Notes: generated by a model not told the origin, from the letters alone. A stretch of 64,000 nt of DNA from Sphingopyxis sp. JAI128 (GCF_014207235.1 NZ_JACHDA010000006.1:124001-188000), one strand, 5' to 3'; positions 49,248-58,602 are shown, counted from the stretch's first letter. Made by a program: numbers and translations.

Positions 49248-51845
49248 ATGACCGACGCCTCTTCCACGCCCGCCATGCCCGTCACCATCCATCGCGGCGA
49301 TTATCGACCGCCCGAATGGCAGATCCCCGATATCGCGCTCGATTTCGCGCTGGGGATCGACGCGACCCGCGTCGCCGCCGCGCTGTCGGTCGTGCGCCAC
49401 GCCGACACGCCGGTGCCGCTCGTGCTGCGCGGCGACGGGCTGACACCGGCGGCAGTACGCGTGGATGCCGAGGTGTGGAACGACTGGCGCCTCGACGGCA
49501 GCGACCTGATCGTCGATCTGGGCGACCGGACGGCGGCGACGGTCGAGGTCGATACCGTCGTCGATCCCGCGTCCAACACTCAGCTGTCGGGGCTTTACGC
49601 GTCGAACGGCATGCTCAGTACCCAGTGCGAAGCCGAGGGGTTCCGCCGCATCACCTTCCACCCCGACCGACCCGACGTGCTCAGCCGCTACAAGGTGCGG
49701 ATGCAGGGCGACAAGGCGAAATTCCCGATCCTGCTGTCGAACGGCAATTGCATCGACCGGGGCGAGGAGGGGAGCGATCATTGGGCGCTGTGGGAAGACC
49801 CCTGGCCGAAACCCTCCTATCTCTTCGCGCTCGTCGCGGGCGACTTGGTCGTCAACCGCGACAGCTTCACGACGATGTCGGGGCGGAACGTCGAGCTTGG
49901 CATCTGGGTGCGCGACGGCGATCTCGATCGCACCGGCCATGCGATGCAGGCGCTGAAGGACAGCATGGCGTGGGACGAGCGCGTCTATGGCCGCGAATAT
50001 GACCTCGACCTGTTCAACATTGTCGCGGTCAGCGATTTCAATATGGGGGCGATGGAAAACAAGGGGCTCAACATCTTCAATACGCGCTATATTCTTGCCG
50101 ATCCCGACACCGCGACCGATATGGATTATGACGGCGTCGAGGGCGTCGTCGCGCATGAATATTTCCACAATTGGTCAGGCAACCGCGTCACCTGCCGCGA
50201 CTGGTTCCAGCTGAGCCTGAAAGAGGGCTTCACCGTTTTTCGCGACCAGAGCTTTTCGGCTGACATGGGGTCGCCAGCGGTCAAGCGGATCGAGGATGTG
50301 CGCCTTCTGCGCGCCGCGCAATTTCCTGAGGATGCCGGGCCGCTCGCGCACCCGATCCGCCCCGACTCCTATCAGGAAATCTCGAACTTCTACACCGCGA
50401 CCATTTACAACAAGGGCGCCGAGATCATCCGCATGATGGCGACGATGGTCGGTCCCGATCGCTTCCGCAAAGGCACCGACCTTTATTTCGACCGTCACGA
50501 CGGCGAAGCTGCGACGTGCGAGGATTTTGTGCGCGCGATCGAGGATGGCGCGGGCATAGACCTGACGCAGTTCCGCCGCTGGTACGAACAGGCGGGGACG
50601 CCGCGCGTCGCCGCGCGGGTCGACGCCAATGCCGCGACGGGCGAGCGCACGCTGCATCTGGCACAGACGGTCCCCCCGACGCCGGGGCAGCCCGACAAGC
50701 AGCCGATGCTGATCCCGCTGCGCATCAAGGCCTTCGATCTCGATGGCGGCCATGGCGACGAGGCCGAGCGACTGGTGCTGCTCGACCGCGCCGAGCTTGC
50801 GGTGCCGCTCGGCCCATATCGCAGCCGGCCGATGCTCTCGATCAACCGGGGTTTTTCGGCGCCGGTAATCGTCGATTTCGCCCGCGAAGACGGTGAACTG
50901 GCGTGGCTCGCGGCGCACGACGACGATCCGTTCGCGCGCTACGAAGCCTTGCAGCAGCTGATGCTCGACACGCTCGTCGCCGCCGTGTCGGGCGAAGCCC
51001 GCGCCAATGACGCGGTGATCGACGCGATTGCCCGGACGCTGGAAGGGGCCGGCGAAGACCCCGCTTTCGCCGCCGAGGCGGTGCTGCTCCCCAGCGAGGC
51101 GTTCATCGGTGATCAGATGGTGACGGTCGACCCCGACGCGATCCGCCGCGAACGGCTGGCGTTGCAGGGCGCTATCGGCACGGCGCTCGAAAGCGAATGG
51201 CGCGCGATCCTTGCCGGCGCGGCGCCGCCTGCGGCCGACCTGTCACGCGCGGCGAAGGGCCGCCGCCGCCTGCGCGGCGTCGCGCTCGCCTATCTCGCGG
51301 CGACCGGCATGGCGGATATCCCGGCGCTGGCGTTCAAGACTTTCTCGGATGCCGACGGGATGACCGAACGGCAGGCGGCGCTGGCGACGCTGGCGCACGG
51401 CGACAGCGACGAACGCGTGGCGGCGCTCGACATCTTCTACCAGCGCTATCGCGACAATCCGCTCGTGCTCGACAAATGGTTTCAGGTGCAGGCCTGGTCG
51501 CTCCGTCCGGATACCGTCGATGCGGTAAAGGAGCTTGCGCGGCATGCCGACTTCACGCTCGCCAACCCCAACCGCGTGCGCGCGCTCTATGGCGCGCTGA
51601 CGGGCAATCAGGCCGCATTCCACCAGGCCGATGGCGCCGGGTACCGGCTGATCGCCGACCTTGTCATCGCGCTAGATCCGAAAAACCCGCAGACGGCGGC
51701 ACGGATGATTCCGCCCCTCGGCCGCTGGAAACGGTTCGACGAGGGACGGCAGCGGCTGATGCGCGCCGAACTCGAACGCATTCTGGCGCAGCCGGGCCTG
51801 TCGCGCGACGTGACCGAACAGGCGTCAAAAAGCCTGCTGGGGTAA
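49248..51845 (+). CDS. pepN: aminopeptidase N (M1 zinc peptidase)
   Basis: An 865-residue cytoplasmic aminopeptidase that removes N-terminal residues from peptides. It has the substrate-anchoring motif MGAMENKGLNIFN, the zinc site HEYFHNWSGN with the downstream catalytic glutamate in LKEGFTVFRDQ, and the family's Ig-like and C-terminal helical (DUF3458) domains. Length matches the Gram-negative PepN type (about 870). Stands alone, divergent from the epimerase gene. Confidence 0.97.
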   Translation: MTDASSTPAMPVTIHRGDYRPPEWQIPDIALDFALGIDATRVAAALSVVRHADTPVPLVLRGDGLTPAAVRVDAEVWNDWRLDGSDLIVDLGDRTAATVEVDTVVDPASNTQLSGLYASNGMLSTQCEAEGFRRITFHPDRPDVLSRYKVRMQGDKAKFPILLSNGNCIDRGEEGSDHWALWEDPWPKPSYLFALVAGDLVVNRDSFTTMSGRNVELGIWVRDGDLDRTGHAMQALKDSMAWDERVYGREYDLDLFNIVAVSDFNMGAMENKGLNIFNTRYILADPDTATDMDYDGVEGVVAHEYFHNWSGNRVTCRDWFQLSLKEGFTVFRDQSFSADMGSPAVKRIEDVRLLRAAQFPEDAGPLAHPIRPDSYQEISNFYTATIYNKGAEIIRMMATMVGPDRFRKGTDLYFDRHDGEAATCEDFVRAIEDGAGIDLTQFRRWYEQAGTPRVAARVDANAATGERTLHLAQTVPPTPGQPDKQPMLIPLRIKAFDLDGGHGDEAERLVLLDRAELAVPLGPYRSRPMLSINRGFSAPVIVDFAREDGELAWLAAHDDDPFARYEALQQLMLDTLVAAVSGEARANDAVIDAIARTLEGAGEDPAFAAEAVLLPSEAFIGDQMVTVDPDAIRRERLALQGAIGTALESEWRAILAGAAPPAADLSRAAKGRRRLRGVALAYLAATGMADIPALAFKTFSDADGMTERQAALATLAHGDSDERVAALDIFYQRYRDNPLVLDKWFQVQAWSLRPDTVDAVKELARHADFTLANPNRVRALYGALTGNQAAFHQADGAGYRLIADLVIALDPKNPQTAARMIPPLGRWKRFDEGRQRLMRAELERILAQPGLSRDVTEQASKSLLG

Positions 51846-51895
51846 GAGCGGTTGTGGAGGTGTGGGGCGGAGCCCAAATCGACTTTTGGCGCGCG

Positions 51896-52285
51896 CTACG
51901 AGCTCTCGAACTTCTGATTCATCTCCGCCGTCCGGGTAACTCGAAAGATCACAACCTTTCCGCTCCGGACGGTCGAGAAGAGCATGTGTTTCTTGTCGCT
52001 CGAACCCAGCAACTTCGATTCGTCGTCGAAGGGGTGCTCATAGGTCGAATCAGCGACTAGGCTTTGCAGAAATTTGTTGACGCATTGGCTATTCGGGAAG
52101 CTGATTTGATAGGTAGTGGTGTTGGCCAAGGTCAGCAGATCATAAATGATCGCCACTTTTGAACCTTCGCAAATCTCGACGCGATATTCCTTTTTTATCC
52201 GCGCAGTCGTGTCGGGAGGCGCATTGGCTGAGCAGGCGGAAAGGAGCGCAACGAAGAACAGCGGCGCGAAACATCGTGATGCCAT
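51896..52285 (-). CDS. small hypothetical lipoprotein
   Basis: A 129-residue protein I do not recognise. The N-terminus FFVALLSACSAN is a clear lipobox, with cysteine 18 as the lipidation site. Two more cysteines (EICEGS and SQCVNKF) may pair. The composition is much lower in GC than the neighbouring genes, with many Lys, Asn and Thr codons, which hints at transfer or relaxed selection. It reads toward pepN, ending 50 bases from its stop. The role is unknown. Confidence 0.65.
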   Translation of the reverse strand: MASRCFAPLFFVALLSACSANAPPDTTARIKKEYRVEICEGSKVAIIYDLLTLANTTTYQISFPNSQCVNKFLQSLVADSTYEHPFDDESKLLGSSDKKHMLFSTVRSGKVVIFRVTRTAEMNQKFESS

Positions 52286-52360
52286 TGCAGCAGCGTAGCA
52301 GGAAGCCAGACGTCCGCAACCGGTCGCAACCCGCCACTCTCCCGCGGAGAAAATGTCGGC

Positions 52361-52966
52361 TCAGTCGTTCTTTGCCGGTTTCCAGGTGATCACGCGGTAG
52401 AGATAAAGCGCGATCAGCGAACCGATCGCGACCAGCGCGAGCGGGCCGACGAAGGCGTCGAGGTTGGCGAACTGCTTGCCGAACCAGCTGCCCGCGCCGG
52501 CGAGCGCTGCGATCCAGATCGTCGAGCCGGCGGCGGTCCAGAGCAGGAATTTGAGTTGATTCATCTTCACCATGCCCGCGGGCAGCGAGACCATCGTCCG
52601 CGCGACGGGCATGAAGCGCGCGACAAAGACGATCGCCGGCCCATATTTCAGGAACAGATCGTGCAACCGTTCGACCTCGTCCCAGTCGAGCGTCAGCCAG
52701 CGGCCGTGGCGGTCGATGAAGGGCCGAAGTCGCTCATAGCCGATCCAGCGCCCGATGGCATACCAGACCCAATTGCCCGCGGTCGTTCCCGCGACCGCGA
52801 CCGCGACGAGCATCCAGAAATCGAACCGGCCCTGCGCGACGGCGATCCCGCCCAATCCCATGATCACTTCCGACGGGATCGGCGGGAAGACATTTTCGAG
52901 GAACATGAGGACGAAAATCCCCGCATAGCCCCAGCTCTGGATCAGGTTCAGGATGAAATCGGTCAT
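52361..52966 (-). CDS. DedA family membrane protein
   Basis: A 201-residue inner membrane protein of the DedA/SNARE-associated family, whose members are implicated in undecaprenyl-phosphate or phospholipid recycling. The family pattern is visible: FLENVFPPIPSEVIMGLGG, GNWVWYAIGRWIG, and the arginine motif VFVARFMPVARTMVSLPAG. Four or five membrane segments. The ATG at 52966 lies 23 bases after the gshB stop, so it is probably in that operon. Which lipid it moves is not visible. Confidence 0.92.
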   Translation of the reverse strand: MTDFILNLIQSWGYAGIFVLMFLENVFPPIPSEVIMGLGGIAVAQGRFDFWMLVAVAVAGTTAGNWVWYAIGRWIGYERLRPFIDRHGRWLTLDWDEVERLHDLFLKYGPAIVFVARFMPVARTMVSLPAGMVKMNQLKFLLWTAAGSTIWIAALAGAGSWFGKQFANLDAFVGPLALVAIGSLIALYLYRVITWKPAKND

Positions 52967-52989
52967 GCGAGGGGTAACGCGCCGCTGGC

Positions 52990-53940
52990 TCAGCCGATGC
53001 GTCGCTTGATCGCATCCCAGATCATTCCGGCCGTGTCGCTGTTGTTGAACCGGTCGATCGCGACGATCCCGGTGGGCGAGGTCACGTTGATTTCGGTCAG
53101 CCATTCGCCGCCGATCACGTCGATCCCGACGAAAACCAGCCCGCGTTCGCGCAAGGCCGGGCCAAGAACGTCGCAAATCTCCCGCTCGCGCGGGGTGAGC
53201 TCGGCTGCTTCGGCATAGCCGCCGACCGCGAGGTTCGAGCGGAATTCGCCTTCGCCGGGCTTGCGGTTGATCGCGCCCGCTACCTCTCCGTCGACAAGCA
53301 CGATGCGCTTGTCGCCCTGGGCGACGCTCGGGAGGAATTGCTGGACCATGAAGGGTTCGGGCCACACCTGTCCGAACAGCTCGACGAGCGCGCCGAGGTT
53401 GCCGCCATCGGCGTCGATACGGAACACCGCCTTGCCGCCATTGCCGTGCAGCGGCTTGATCACCACTGCGCCGTAGCGCGCCTGGAAATCCTTCACCGCG
53501 TCCAGGTCGCGTGTGACCATCGTCGGCGGCATGAATTCGGGAAAGTCGAGCACAAACACTTTTTCGGGCGCGTTGCGGACCGAAACCGGGTCGTTGACGA
53601 CCAGCGTTTCGTGCCGGATGCGTTCGAGCAGCCAGGTGCCGGTGAGGTAGCCGAGGTCGAAAGGCGGGTCCTGCCGCATCAGCACCACATCGACGTCGCG
53701 GCCGAGGTCGAGCAATATTTCGTCGCCGAACTTGTAATGCGCGCCGGCCTCGCGCTGCGCCTCGACGATGCGATGCGCCTTCGTCGTCAGCCGCCCGGCC
53801 TCCCATGTCAGCCCGCGAACATCGTAATGATAAAGCTCATATCCGCGGGTCAGCGCCTTCAGGATCAGGTGGAAACTGCTGTCGCCCCCGATGTTGATGC
53901 CATCCATCGGGTCCATTTGTACCGCGGCGCGCAGGGTCAT
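52990..53940 (-). CDS. gshB: glutathione synthetase
   Basis: Joins gamma-glutamylcysteine and glycine with ATP to make glutathione. The 316-residue ATP-grasp enzyme starts MTLRAAVQMDPMDGINIGGD and shows VVLMRQDPPFDLGYLTGTW, shortened here to MRQDPPFDLGY, plus KPLHGNGGKAVFRI, IVLVDGEVAGAINR and EINVTSPTGI. The ATG at 53940 has GAGG ten bases upstream; an extension to 54000 would run into yraN and lacks support. It lies ten bases after yraN in a leftward operon rsmI-yraN-gshB-dedA. Confidence 0.96.
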   Translation of the reverse strand: MTLRAAVQMDPMDGINIGGDSSFHLILKALTRGYELYHYDVRGLTWEAGRLTTKAHRIVEAQREAGAHYKFGDEILLDLGRDVDVVLMRQDPPFDLGYLTGTWLLERIRHETLVVNDPVSVRNAPEKVFVLDFPEFMPPTMVTRDLDAVKDFQARYGAVVIKPLHGNGGKAVFRIDADGGNLGALVELFGQVWPEPFMVQQFLPSVAQGDKRIVLVDGEVAGAINRKPGEGEFRSNLAVGGYAEAAELTPREREICDVLGPALRERGLVFVGIDVIGGEWLTEINVTSPTGIVAIDRFNNSDTAGMIWDAIKRRIG

Positions 53941-53950
53941 TCGATCATCC

Positions 53951-54301
53951 TCAGGGTTGCCAGACGTGGACCAGATGGCGTGGCAGGCGCCCGGGTGCAA
54001 GGAGGATCACGTCGATCCTGATGTCGTCGCGGGGCCCGGCGAAGCGCGGGACGAGCATTCCGGCGGCCGCGGCTACGCGGCGCAGGCGATATTGGTCGAT
54101 CGCAAGGTCGAGGTCTTCGGGCTTGTCGCGCCACTTCACCTCGATGAAGGCGATGGTGCGCCCGCGCCGCGCCACCAGATCGACCTCGCCGACCGGAAGG
54201 CGCAGCCGTTCGCCCAATATGCGCCATCCGTGAAGACGCAGCCACCACGCCGCGCGGCGTTCGGCCTTGCGCCCGCGCGCCTCGGCCGCGGCGCGGTTCA
54301 A
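53951..54301 (-). CDS. YraN/UPF0102 endonuclease-like protein
   Basis: A 116-residue protein with the Holliday-junction-resolvase-like fold of the UPF0102 family. The motif GEVDLVARRGRTIAFIEVKW gives the metal site (ExDxxA…ExK form). The start is a TTG at 54301 whose last two bases are shared with the rsmI stop (TTGA overlap), so translation should be coupled; there is no ATG near the conserved NRAAAEARGR start. Frequently found beside rsmI. The true activity is not established. Confidence 0.88.
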   Translation of the reverse strand: MNRAAAEARGRKAERRAAWWLRLHGWRILGERLRLPVGEVDLVARRGRTIAFIEVKWRDKPEDLDLAIDQYRLRRVAAAAGMLVPRFAGPRDDIRIDVILLAPGRLPRHLVHVWQP

Positions 54302-55158
54302 GCACGCTCTTTCAGCGCGAGCGCGCGGGCATAGACGTCGTGGCGATCGCGCCCGAAGCGTTTGGCGACCGCCTTGGCCGCCTGCGCGACCGGCTTTGCG
54401 GCCATCGCCTCGCGCAACGCGGCATCGAGCGTCGCGTCGTCGGCTTCCTCGACGACTGCTTCGCCCGGCGGGCCGACGACGACGACGATTTCGCCCTTGG
54501 GCGGTGCATCGGCATAGCGCGCGGCGAGTTCGCTCAGCGTGCCGGTCACGCATTCCTCGTACAGCTTGCTGATCTCGCGCGCGACCGCCGCCTCGCGGTC
54601 CCCCAGTCCTTCGGCCATCGCCGCGAGCGACGCCGACAGCCGGGGGCCGCTTTCGTAAAAGACCAGCGTCGCGCGCAGCTTTGAGAATTCGGCGAGCGTG
54701 TCGGCGCGCGCCTTCGCCTTGTTGGGCAGGAATCCCGCGAAGAGGAAGCGGTCGCTCGGCAGACCGGAGAGGGTGATGCCGGCGATCGCGGCGCAGGGGC
54801 CGGGCAGGGTGGCAACATGCCGTCCCGCCGCCCGCGCGTCGCGTACCAGCTTGTACCCGGGATCCGAAATCAGCGGGGTGCCCGCGTCCGACACCAAAAC
54901 GACAACTTCGGCGTCCATGCGGGCAACCAGCGCGGCGCGGGTGCGTTCGTCGCTATGATCATGATAGGGGGTCATCGGCACGCGCAAACCCAGATGGGCG
55001 AGAAGCTTCGCGGTCACGCGCGTATCCTCCGCGGCGATCAGGTCGGCGGAGGCGAGCATTTTGGCCGCACGCGGGCTGATATCGCCAAGGTTGCCGATGG
55101 GCGTCGCGACGATATAGAGACCGGGCAAGGGAGAATCTGAGATGTTCGAATCTGGCAT
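54298..55158 (-). CDS. rsmI: 16S rRNA (cytidine(1402)-2'-O)-methyltransferase
   Basis: Methylates the 2'-OH of C1402 in 16S rRNA using SAM. A tetrapyrrole-methylase-fold protein of 286 residues with the start LYIVATPIGNLGDISPRA, the segment AEDTRVTAKLLAHLG, VVLVSDAGTPLISDPGYKLV (DAGTP is the SAM-site motif), and GLPSDRFLFAGFLP. The C-terminal helix-turn region ends the protein. Its start is ten bases from the divergent lipoprotein gene's start, and its stop overlaps the yraN start. Confidence 0.96.
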   Translation of the reverse strand: MPDSNISDSPLPGLYIVATPIGNLGDISPRAAKMLASADLIAAEDTRVTAKLLAHLGLRVPMTPYHDHSDERTRAALVARMDAEVVVLVSDAGTPLISDPGYKLVRDARAAGRHVATLPGPCAAIAGITLSGLPSDRFLFAGFLPNKAKARADTLAEFSKLRATLVFYESGPRLSASLAAMAEGLGDREAAVAREISKLYEECVTGTLSELAARYADAPPKGEIVVVVGPPGEAVVEEADDATLDAALREAMAAKPVAQAAKAVAKRFGRDRHDVYARALALKERA

Positions 55159-55168
55159 GAGGCCGAAA

Positions 55169-56371
55169 ATGGCAGAAACTGCGCCAAACTGCCATCAGGG
55201 CGCGCGCCAAAATAATGCGTCGCTGCGCCGCCGGATGCTGCGCGGGCTGGGCATGGCGGCGATGGCGGGGCTGCTCGCGGCGTGCCAGGTGGTGCCGAAA
55301 TCGAACGGCCCCGCGACCCCCCCGCCGCCGACCAATCCCGACGACAATGTCGGCCCCGGCCTTCCTACCGATACCGATCGCCACCGCGTCGCGCTCCTCG
55401 TGCCGCAGACGGGGCCCAACGCCGATGTCGGGACCGCGATCGCCAATGCGACGACGCTCGCGCTGCTCGATTCGCGTACCGAGCGCGTGCGTATCACCAC
55501 CTATGACACCGCGCTCGGCGCCGCCGCCGCGGCGCGGCAGGCGGTCGCCGACGGCAACAAGCTGATTCTGGGGCCGCTCCTCAGCGAGGATGTCTCGGCG
55601 GTCGCGCCGATCGCGCGCACGGCAAAGGTGCCGGTGCTGAGCTTTTCGAACGACAGCAGCGTCGCGGGTAATGGCGTCTTCATCATGGGCTTCGTTCCCG
55701 GCCAGTCGGTCGAGCGCGTCGTCGCCTTTTCGCGCGCAAAGGGACACCAGCGCTTCGGCGCACTTGTCCCCAAAAATGTCTATGGCGACCGGTCGGCGGC
55801 GGCTTTCCGCGCCGCGGTGTCCGCCGCGGGCGGCACCTTGGTCGCCGTCGAAAGCTACGACCGCAGCGCCACCGCGCTGACGGGCGCCGCGCGGCGGCTC
55901 GCCAATGCCGGCGCGATGGACGCCGTTCTGATCGCCGACAGCGGTGGCAACGCCATTCGCGCGGTGCCCGTGATCAAGGGTGGCGGGGACCGGCAGATAC
56001 TCGGCACCGAACTCTGGAATACCGATGCCGGGCTCGGCAGCAGCGCGGCGATGCGCGGCGCATGGTTCGCCAGCGTGTCGGACGGCCTTTACGGGCAGCT
56101 TGCGACCAAATACCGCACCCGTTTCGGCCGGGCACCGTACCGGCTCGCAAGCCTCGGTTACGATTCGGTGCTGCTGACCGTCCGCATCGCGCGTGACTGG
56201 AAGCCGGGCACCGGCTTCCCCGCCACGCGGCTGCTTGCCGCCGACGGTTTCGGCGGGATCGACGGCATTTTTCGCTTCAATAATCGGGGCATCGCGATCC
56301 GCGCGCTCGAAGTGAGCGAGATCGGCGCGGGCGGGTTCCGGGTCGTCGATCCCGCGCCGACCAAATGGTGA
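55169..56371 (+). CDS. penicillin-binding protein activator (LpoA-like lipoprotein)
   Basis: A 400-residue periplasmic-binding-fold lipoprotein of the group annotated as PBP activators (LpoA C-terminal domain-like). A lipobox (GLLAAC, cysteine at about 39) follows an arginine pair (RRRMLRGLG). The ligand-binding-fold core is VALLVPQTGPNADVGTAIAN, ILGPLLSEDVSAVAPIA, and LGYDSVLLTVRIA. It probably sits at the outer membrane and stimulates peptidoglycan synthesis, though enzyme partners are not shown here. I chose ATG 55169 (GAGG upstream); starts at 55142 or 55157 would overlap rsmI. Confidence 0.85.
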   Translation: MAETAPNCHQGARQNNASLRRRMLRGLGMAAMAGLLAACQVVPKSNGPATPPPPTNPDDNVGPGLPTDTDRHRVALLVPQTGPNADVGTAIANATTLALLDSRTERVRITTYDTALGAAAAARQAVADGNKLILGPLLSEDVSAVAPIARTAKVPVLSFSNDSSVAGNGVFIMGFVPGQSVERVVAFSRAKGHQRFGALVPKNVYGDRSAAAFRAAVSAAGGTLVAVESYDRSATALTGAARRLANAGAMDAVLIADSGGNAIRAVPVIKGGGDRQILGTELWNTDAGLGSSAAMRGAWFASVSDGLYGQLATKYRTRFGRAPYRLASLGYDSVLLTVRIARDWKPGTGFPATRLLAADGFGGIDGIFRFNNRGIAIRALEVSEIGAGGFRVVDPAPTKW

Positions 56372-56529
56372 TCGCCGAACATTAGTGGCATAGTCGCCAC
56401 AGTCGGACGAAAAAGCGCCGCGACGCACAGCGTCGCAGCCTTTACGCGGCGCGCGCGTTCACTATATGGACATAGCGCGCGGCGCATCGATTCCGCACGC
56501 CCTTTTTAAACGACCCAGGAGATACAGCT

Positions 56530-57078
56530 ATACCACCGCCCATGACCCGTCGCTCGATGGCACCGCTGCCGCCTAAAAACGGTCCGCGTTATAATGAATT
56601 CATCGCCTCGCCCAAAGTCCGCGTGATCGACGAGGAGGGCGAAAATCTGGGCGTGATGCTGACAGCCGAAGCGATCGAGCAGGCGGCCGAGGTTGGCCTC
56701 GACCTGGTCGAAGTATCTCCGAACGCCGATCCGCCGGTGTGCAAGTTCCTCGACGTCGGCAAGTTCAAGTACGAGGCGCAGAAAAAGGCGAACCTCGCGC
56801 GCAAGAGCCAGAAGACGCAGGAAATCAAAGAGATCAAGATGCGTCCGAATATCGACGATCATGATTTCGACGTGAAGATGAAGAAGGTCTTCGACTTCCT
56901 CGAGGAAGGCGACAAGGTCAAGATGACCATGCGCTTCCGCGGCCGCGAAATGAGCCACACGCAGCTTGGGCTCAACGTGCTTCAGCGCGTCGCCGAGATG
57001 ACCGCCGAGATCGCGAAGGTCGAGGCGCATCCGCGCACCGAAGGCCGCCAGATGCTGATGGTGCTCGCGCCGAAGTAA
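56530..57078 (+). CDS. infC: translation initiation factor IF-3, likely rare ATA start
   Basis: Binds the 30S subunit, checks start codons and prevents early 50S joining. Family motifs: [21 protein letters not shown], shortened to PRYNEFI, plus [28 protein letters not shown] and the C-domain [18 protein letters not shown]. The first ATG (56542) is 20 bases beyond the AGGAG at 56517-56521. An in-frame ATA at 56530 sits eight bases after it, the right distance. Rare AUU/AUC/AUA starts are a known autoregulatory feature of infC, because IF-3 itself rejects them. I therefore prefer 56530 (182 residues). rpmI and rplT do not follow. Confidence 0.9.
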   Translation: MPPPMTRRSMAPLPPKNGPRYNEFIASPKVRVIDEEGENLGVMLTAEAIEQAAEVGLDLVEVSPNADPPVCKFLDVGKFKYEAQKKANLARKSQKTQEIKEIKMRPNIDDHDFDVKMKKVFDFLEEGDKVKMTMRFRGREMSHTQLGLNVLQRVAEMTAEIAKVEAHPRTEGRQMLMVLAPK

Positions 57079-57087
57079 GCCATTCGA

Positions 57088-57212
57088 TCCTCCCTGCGGC
57101 GTCGCCGTGGGGAGGGGGACCGCCCGCGTAACGGTTGGTGGAGGGGCCGTGCTGCAGCCCCTCCGTCAGCGCTTCGCGCTGCCGCCTCCCCATCGCTTCG
57201 CGACAGGGAGGA
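57088..57212. repeat. palindromic intergenic element, family A, copy 2
   Basis: A 125-bp element matching the copy at 1984-2114 in reverse orientation: same TCCTCCCTG and CAGGGAGGA ends, same CAGCGC-GAAGCGCTG inner hairpin and GGAGGGGC segments. It lies between the converging infC and NRDE genes and may end both transcripts. Confidence 0.88.
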
Positions 57213-57217
57213 TCAAT

Positions 57218-57916
57218 TCAGCCGATTTGGAATTCGAGGGTGGTCGTTCCAGCGGGACGGCCACCCGCTTCATATCGGCGCTCGATCATCCGCACCGCGC
57301 CGTCCGCCGCGATTGCGACGAGCGTCGACGCGCGCGTGCCGTAAATGTCGCCGCGCAGGAACAGCGCCGGGCCGTCCTCCGCCATCAGCGCGTCGAGCAG
57401 GTCTTCGGGATCGCTCCCCGCCGCGACGGCGTCCGCGAGCGCGGCGCGCAGCCGTTCGGCGCGCGGGCAGGGGGCATCGACGGGCTCGTTGGCGAGCGCG
57501 TGCACGCCGGGCTCGAGCGGCATGATCAGCGGGACCGGGCGGTTGGTGAGCAACCGCGCGCCGCCGCCGTCGATGGCGAACAGGTTGAAAGCGTTGAAGC
57601 GCGGCAAATCCGCCGCCACCGGATCGGCGAAGCGCCCTGCGCCGCGCAGCAGGTCGGACACGAGCGCACCGCGCGATTCCTTTGCGGGATCGGGCATCGC
57701 GCCGCGGACGTTGGTGACGACGACCGCGCGGCCGCTCGGGCGATGGATGCCGAGCCAGGTCCCGCCCGCCTGCAGGTCGCGCCCCGCAACAAGGCCGCTC
57801 CCGTCCCCCCACTCGTGGAGCGGCTCCGCAGGCCGCGCATGGAACTCGTCGCGGTTGCCGATGAGGATGAGGGGCCAGTCGGGATGGACGCGGTGGGCAA
57901 GGGCGACGACACACAT
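57218..57916 (-). CDS. NRDE/TANGO2 family protein
   Basis: A 232-residue protein of the NRDE family (related to eukaryotic TANGO2). The start MCVVALAHR with Cys2 and the motif LILIGNRDEFHARPAEPL are diagnostic. Cys2 is placed like an N-terminal nucleophile. GGTWLGIH and VVVTNVRG also fit the family. I chose the ATG at 57916 because Cys2 is conserved; frames extend upstream without support. TANGO2-type proteins are proposed to handle heme or lipids; the bacterial role is unproven. Confidence 0.88.
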   Translation of the reverse strand: MCVVALAHRVHPDWPLILIGNRDEFHARPAEPLHEWGDGSGLVAGRDLQAGGTWLGIHRPSGRAVVVTNVRGAMPDPAKESRGALVSDLLRGAGRFADPVAADLPRFNAFNLFAIDGGGARLLTNRPVPLIMPLEPGVHALANEPVDAPCPRAERLRAALADAVAAGSDPEDLLDALMAEDGPALFLRGDIYGTRASTLVAIAADGAVRMIERRYEAGGRPAGTTTLEFQIG

Positions 57917-58075
57917 GCCGCGCATATCGGGGATCGCGTCGCGCTTGCCAAGCTGCCAACGGTCCATCGGCCGTTTCGACCGCAACATCACTGTATTGTG
58001 AGACTATATCACCATATTGCCGACGATCGCAAAGGATGATAGTTTCGCCCGGTCTTTCTGGAGGGGGAGAGGATT

Positions 58076-58513
58076 ATGACGGACGCCGGTAAAACGCCCT
58101 TGCACCTGTGGGTGGTGGGGATCGTGTCGCTGCTCTGGAACGCCTATCCTGTCATCGATTTCACGATGACCAATATGCAGAGCGAGGCGTGGTTGTCGCA
58201 ATATAACGAGGCGCAGCGCGCGCTCATCCTCGGCGCGCCGGCTTGGTCGAACGTCTGCTGGGCGCTCGGCGGTTTCGGCTCGTTCCTCGGCTCGCTGCTG
58301 CTGCTGTTCCGCTCCCGCCACGCTGTGACGGCGTTCCTCGTTTCGGCAGTGGGGCTCGCGGGCGTAACCTATTACCAGCTCGTCTCGCACGGCGCGGCGT
58401 TCAGGGAGGCGCTGGGCGACGTGCCGCTGTACATCAGCCTGACCATCTGGGTGATCCTGCTCGCGCTGCTCCTCTATGCACGGGCGCAGGCGGCGAAGGG
58501 CGTGTTGCGCTAG
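58076..58513 (+). CDS. four-helix membrane protein of unknown function
   Basis: A 145-residue protein with four membrane helices (about 10-30, 60-80, 85-103, 118-138). The first motif is PLHLWVVGIVSLLWNAYPVIDF; NAYP-x-DF and QYNEAQR recur in small uncharacterised alphaproteobacterial proteins as I recall. An excellent ribosome site, GAGGGGGAGAGG, precedes the ATG. Stand-alone, divergent from the NRDE gene; an operator is not visible. Confidence 0.75.
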   Translation: MTDAGKTPLHLWVVGIVSLLWNAYPVIDFTMTNMQSEAWLSQYNEAQRALILGAPAWSNVCWALGGFGSFLGSLLLLFRSRHAVTAFLVSAVGLAGVTYYQLVSHGAAFREALGDVPLYISLTIWVILLALLLYARAQAAKGVLR

Positions 58514-58602
58514 GCTCCGTTCGAAGCGCGGCGCACGGGCCCCCGCTTACGCCGGGAGCGCCCTGGACGACGGCTGAATGATTGGGGGGCGTTCAATTCG
58601 CG

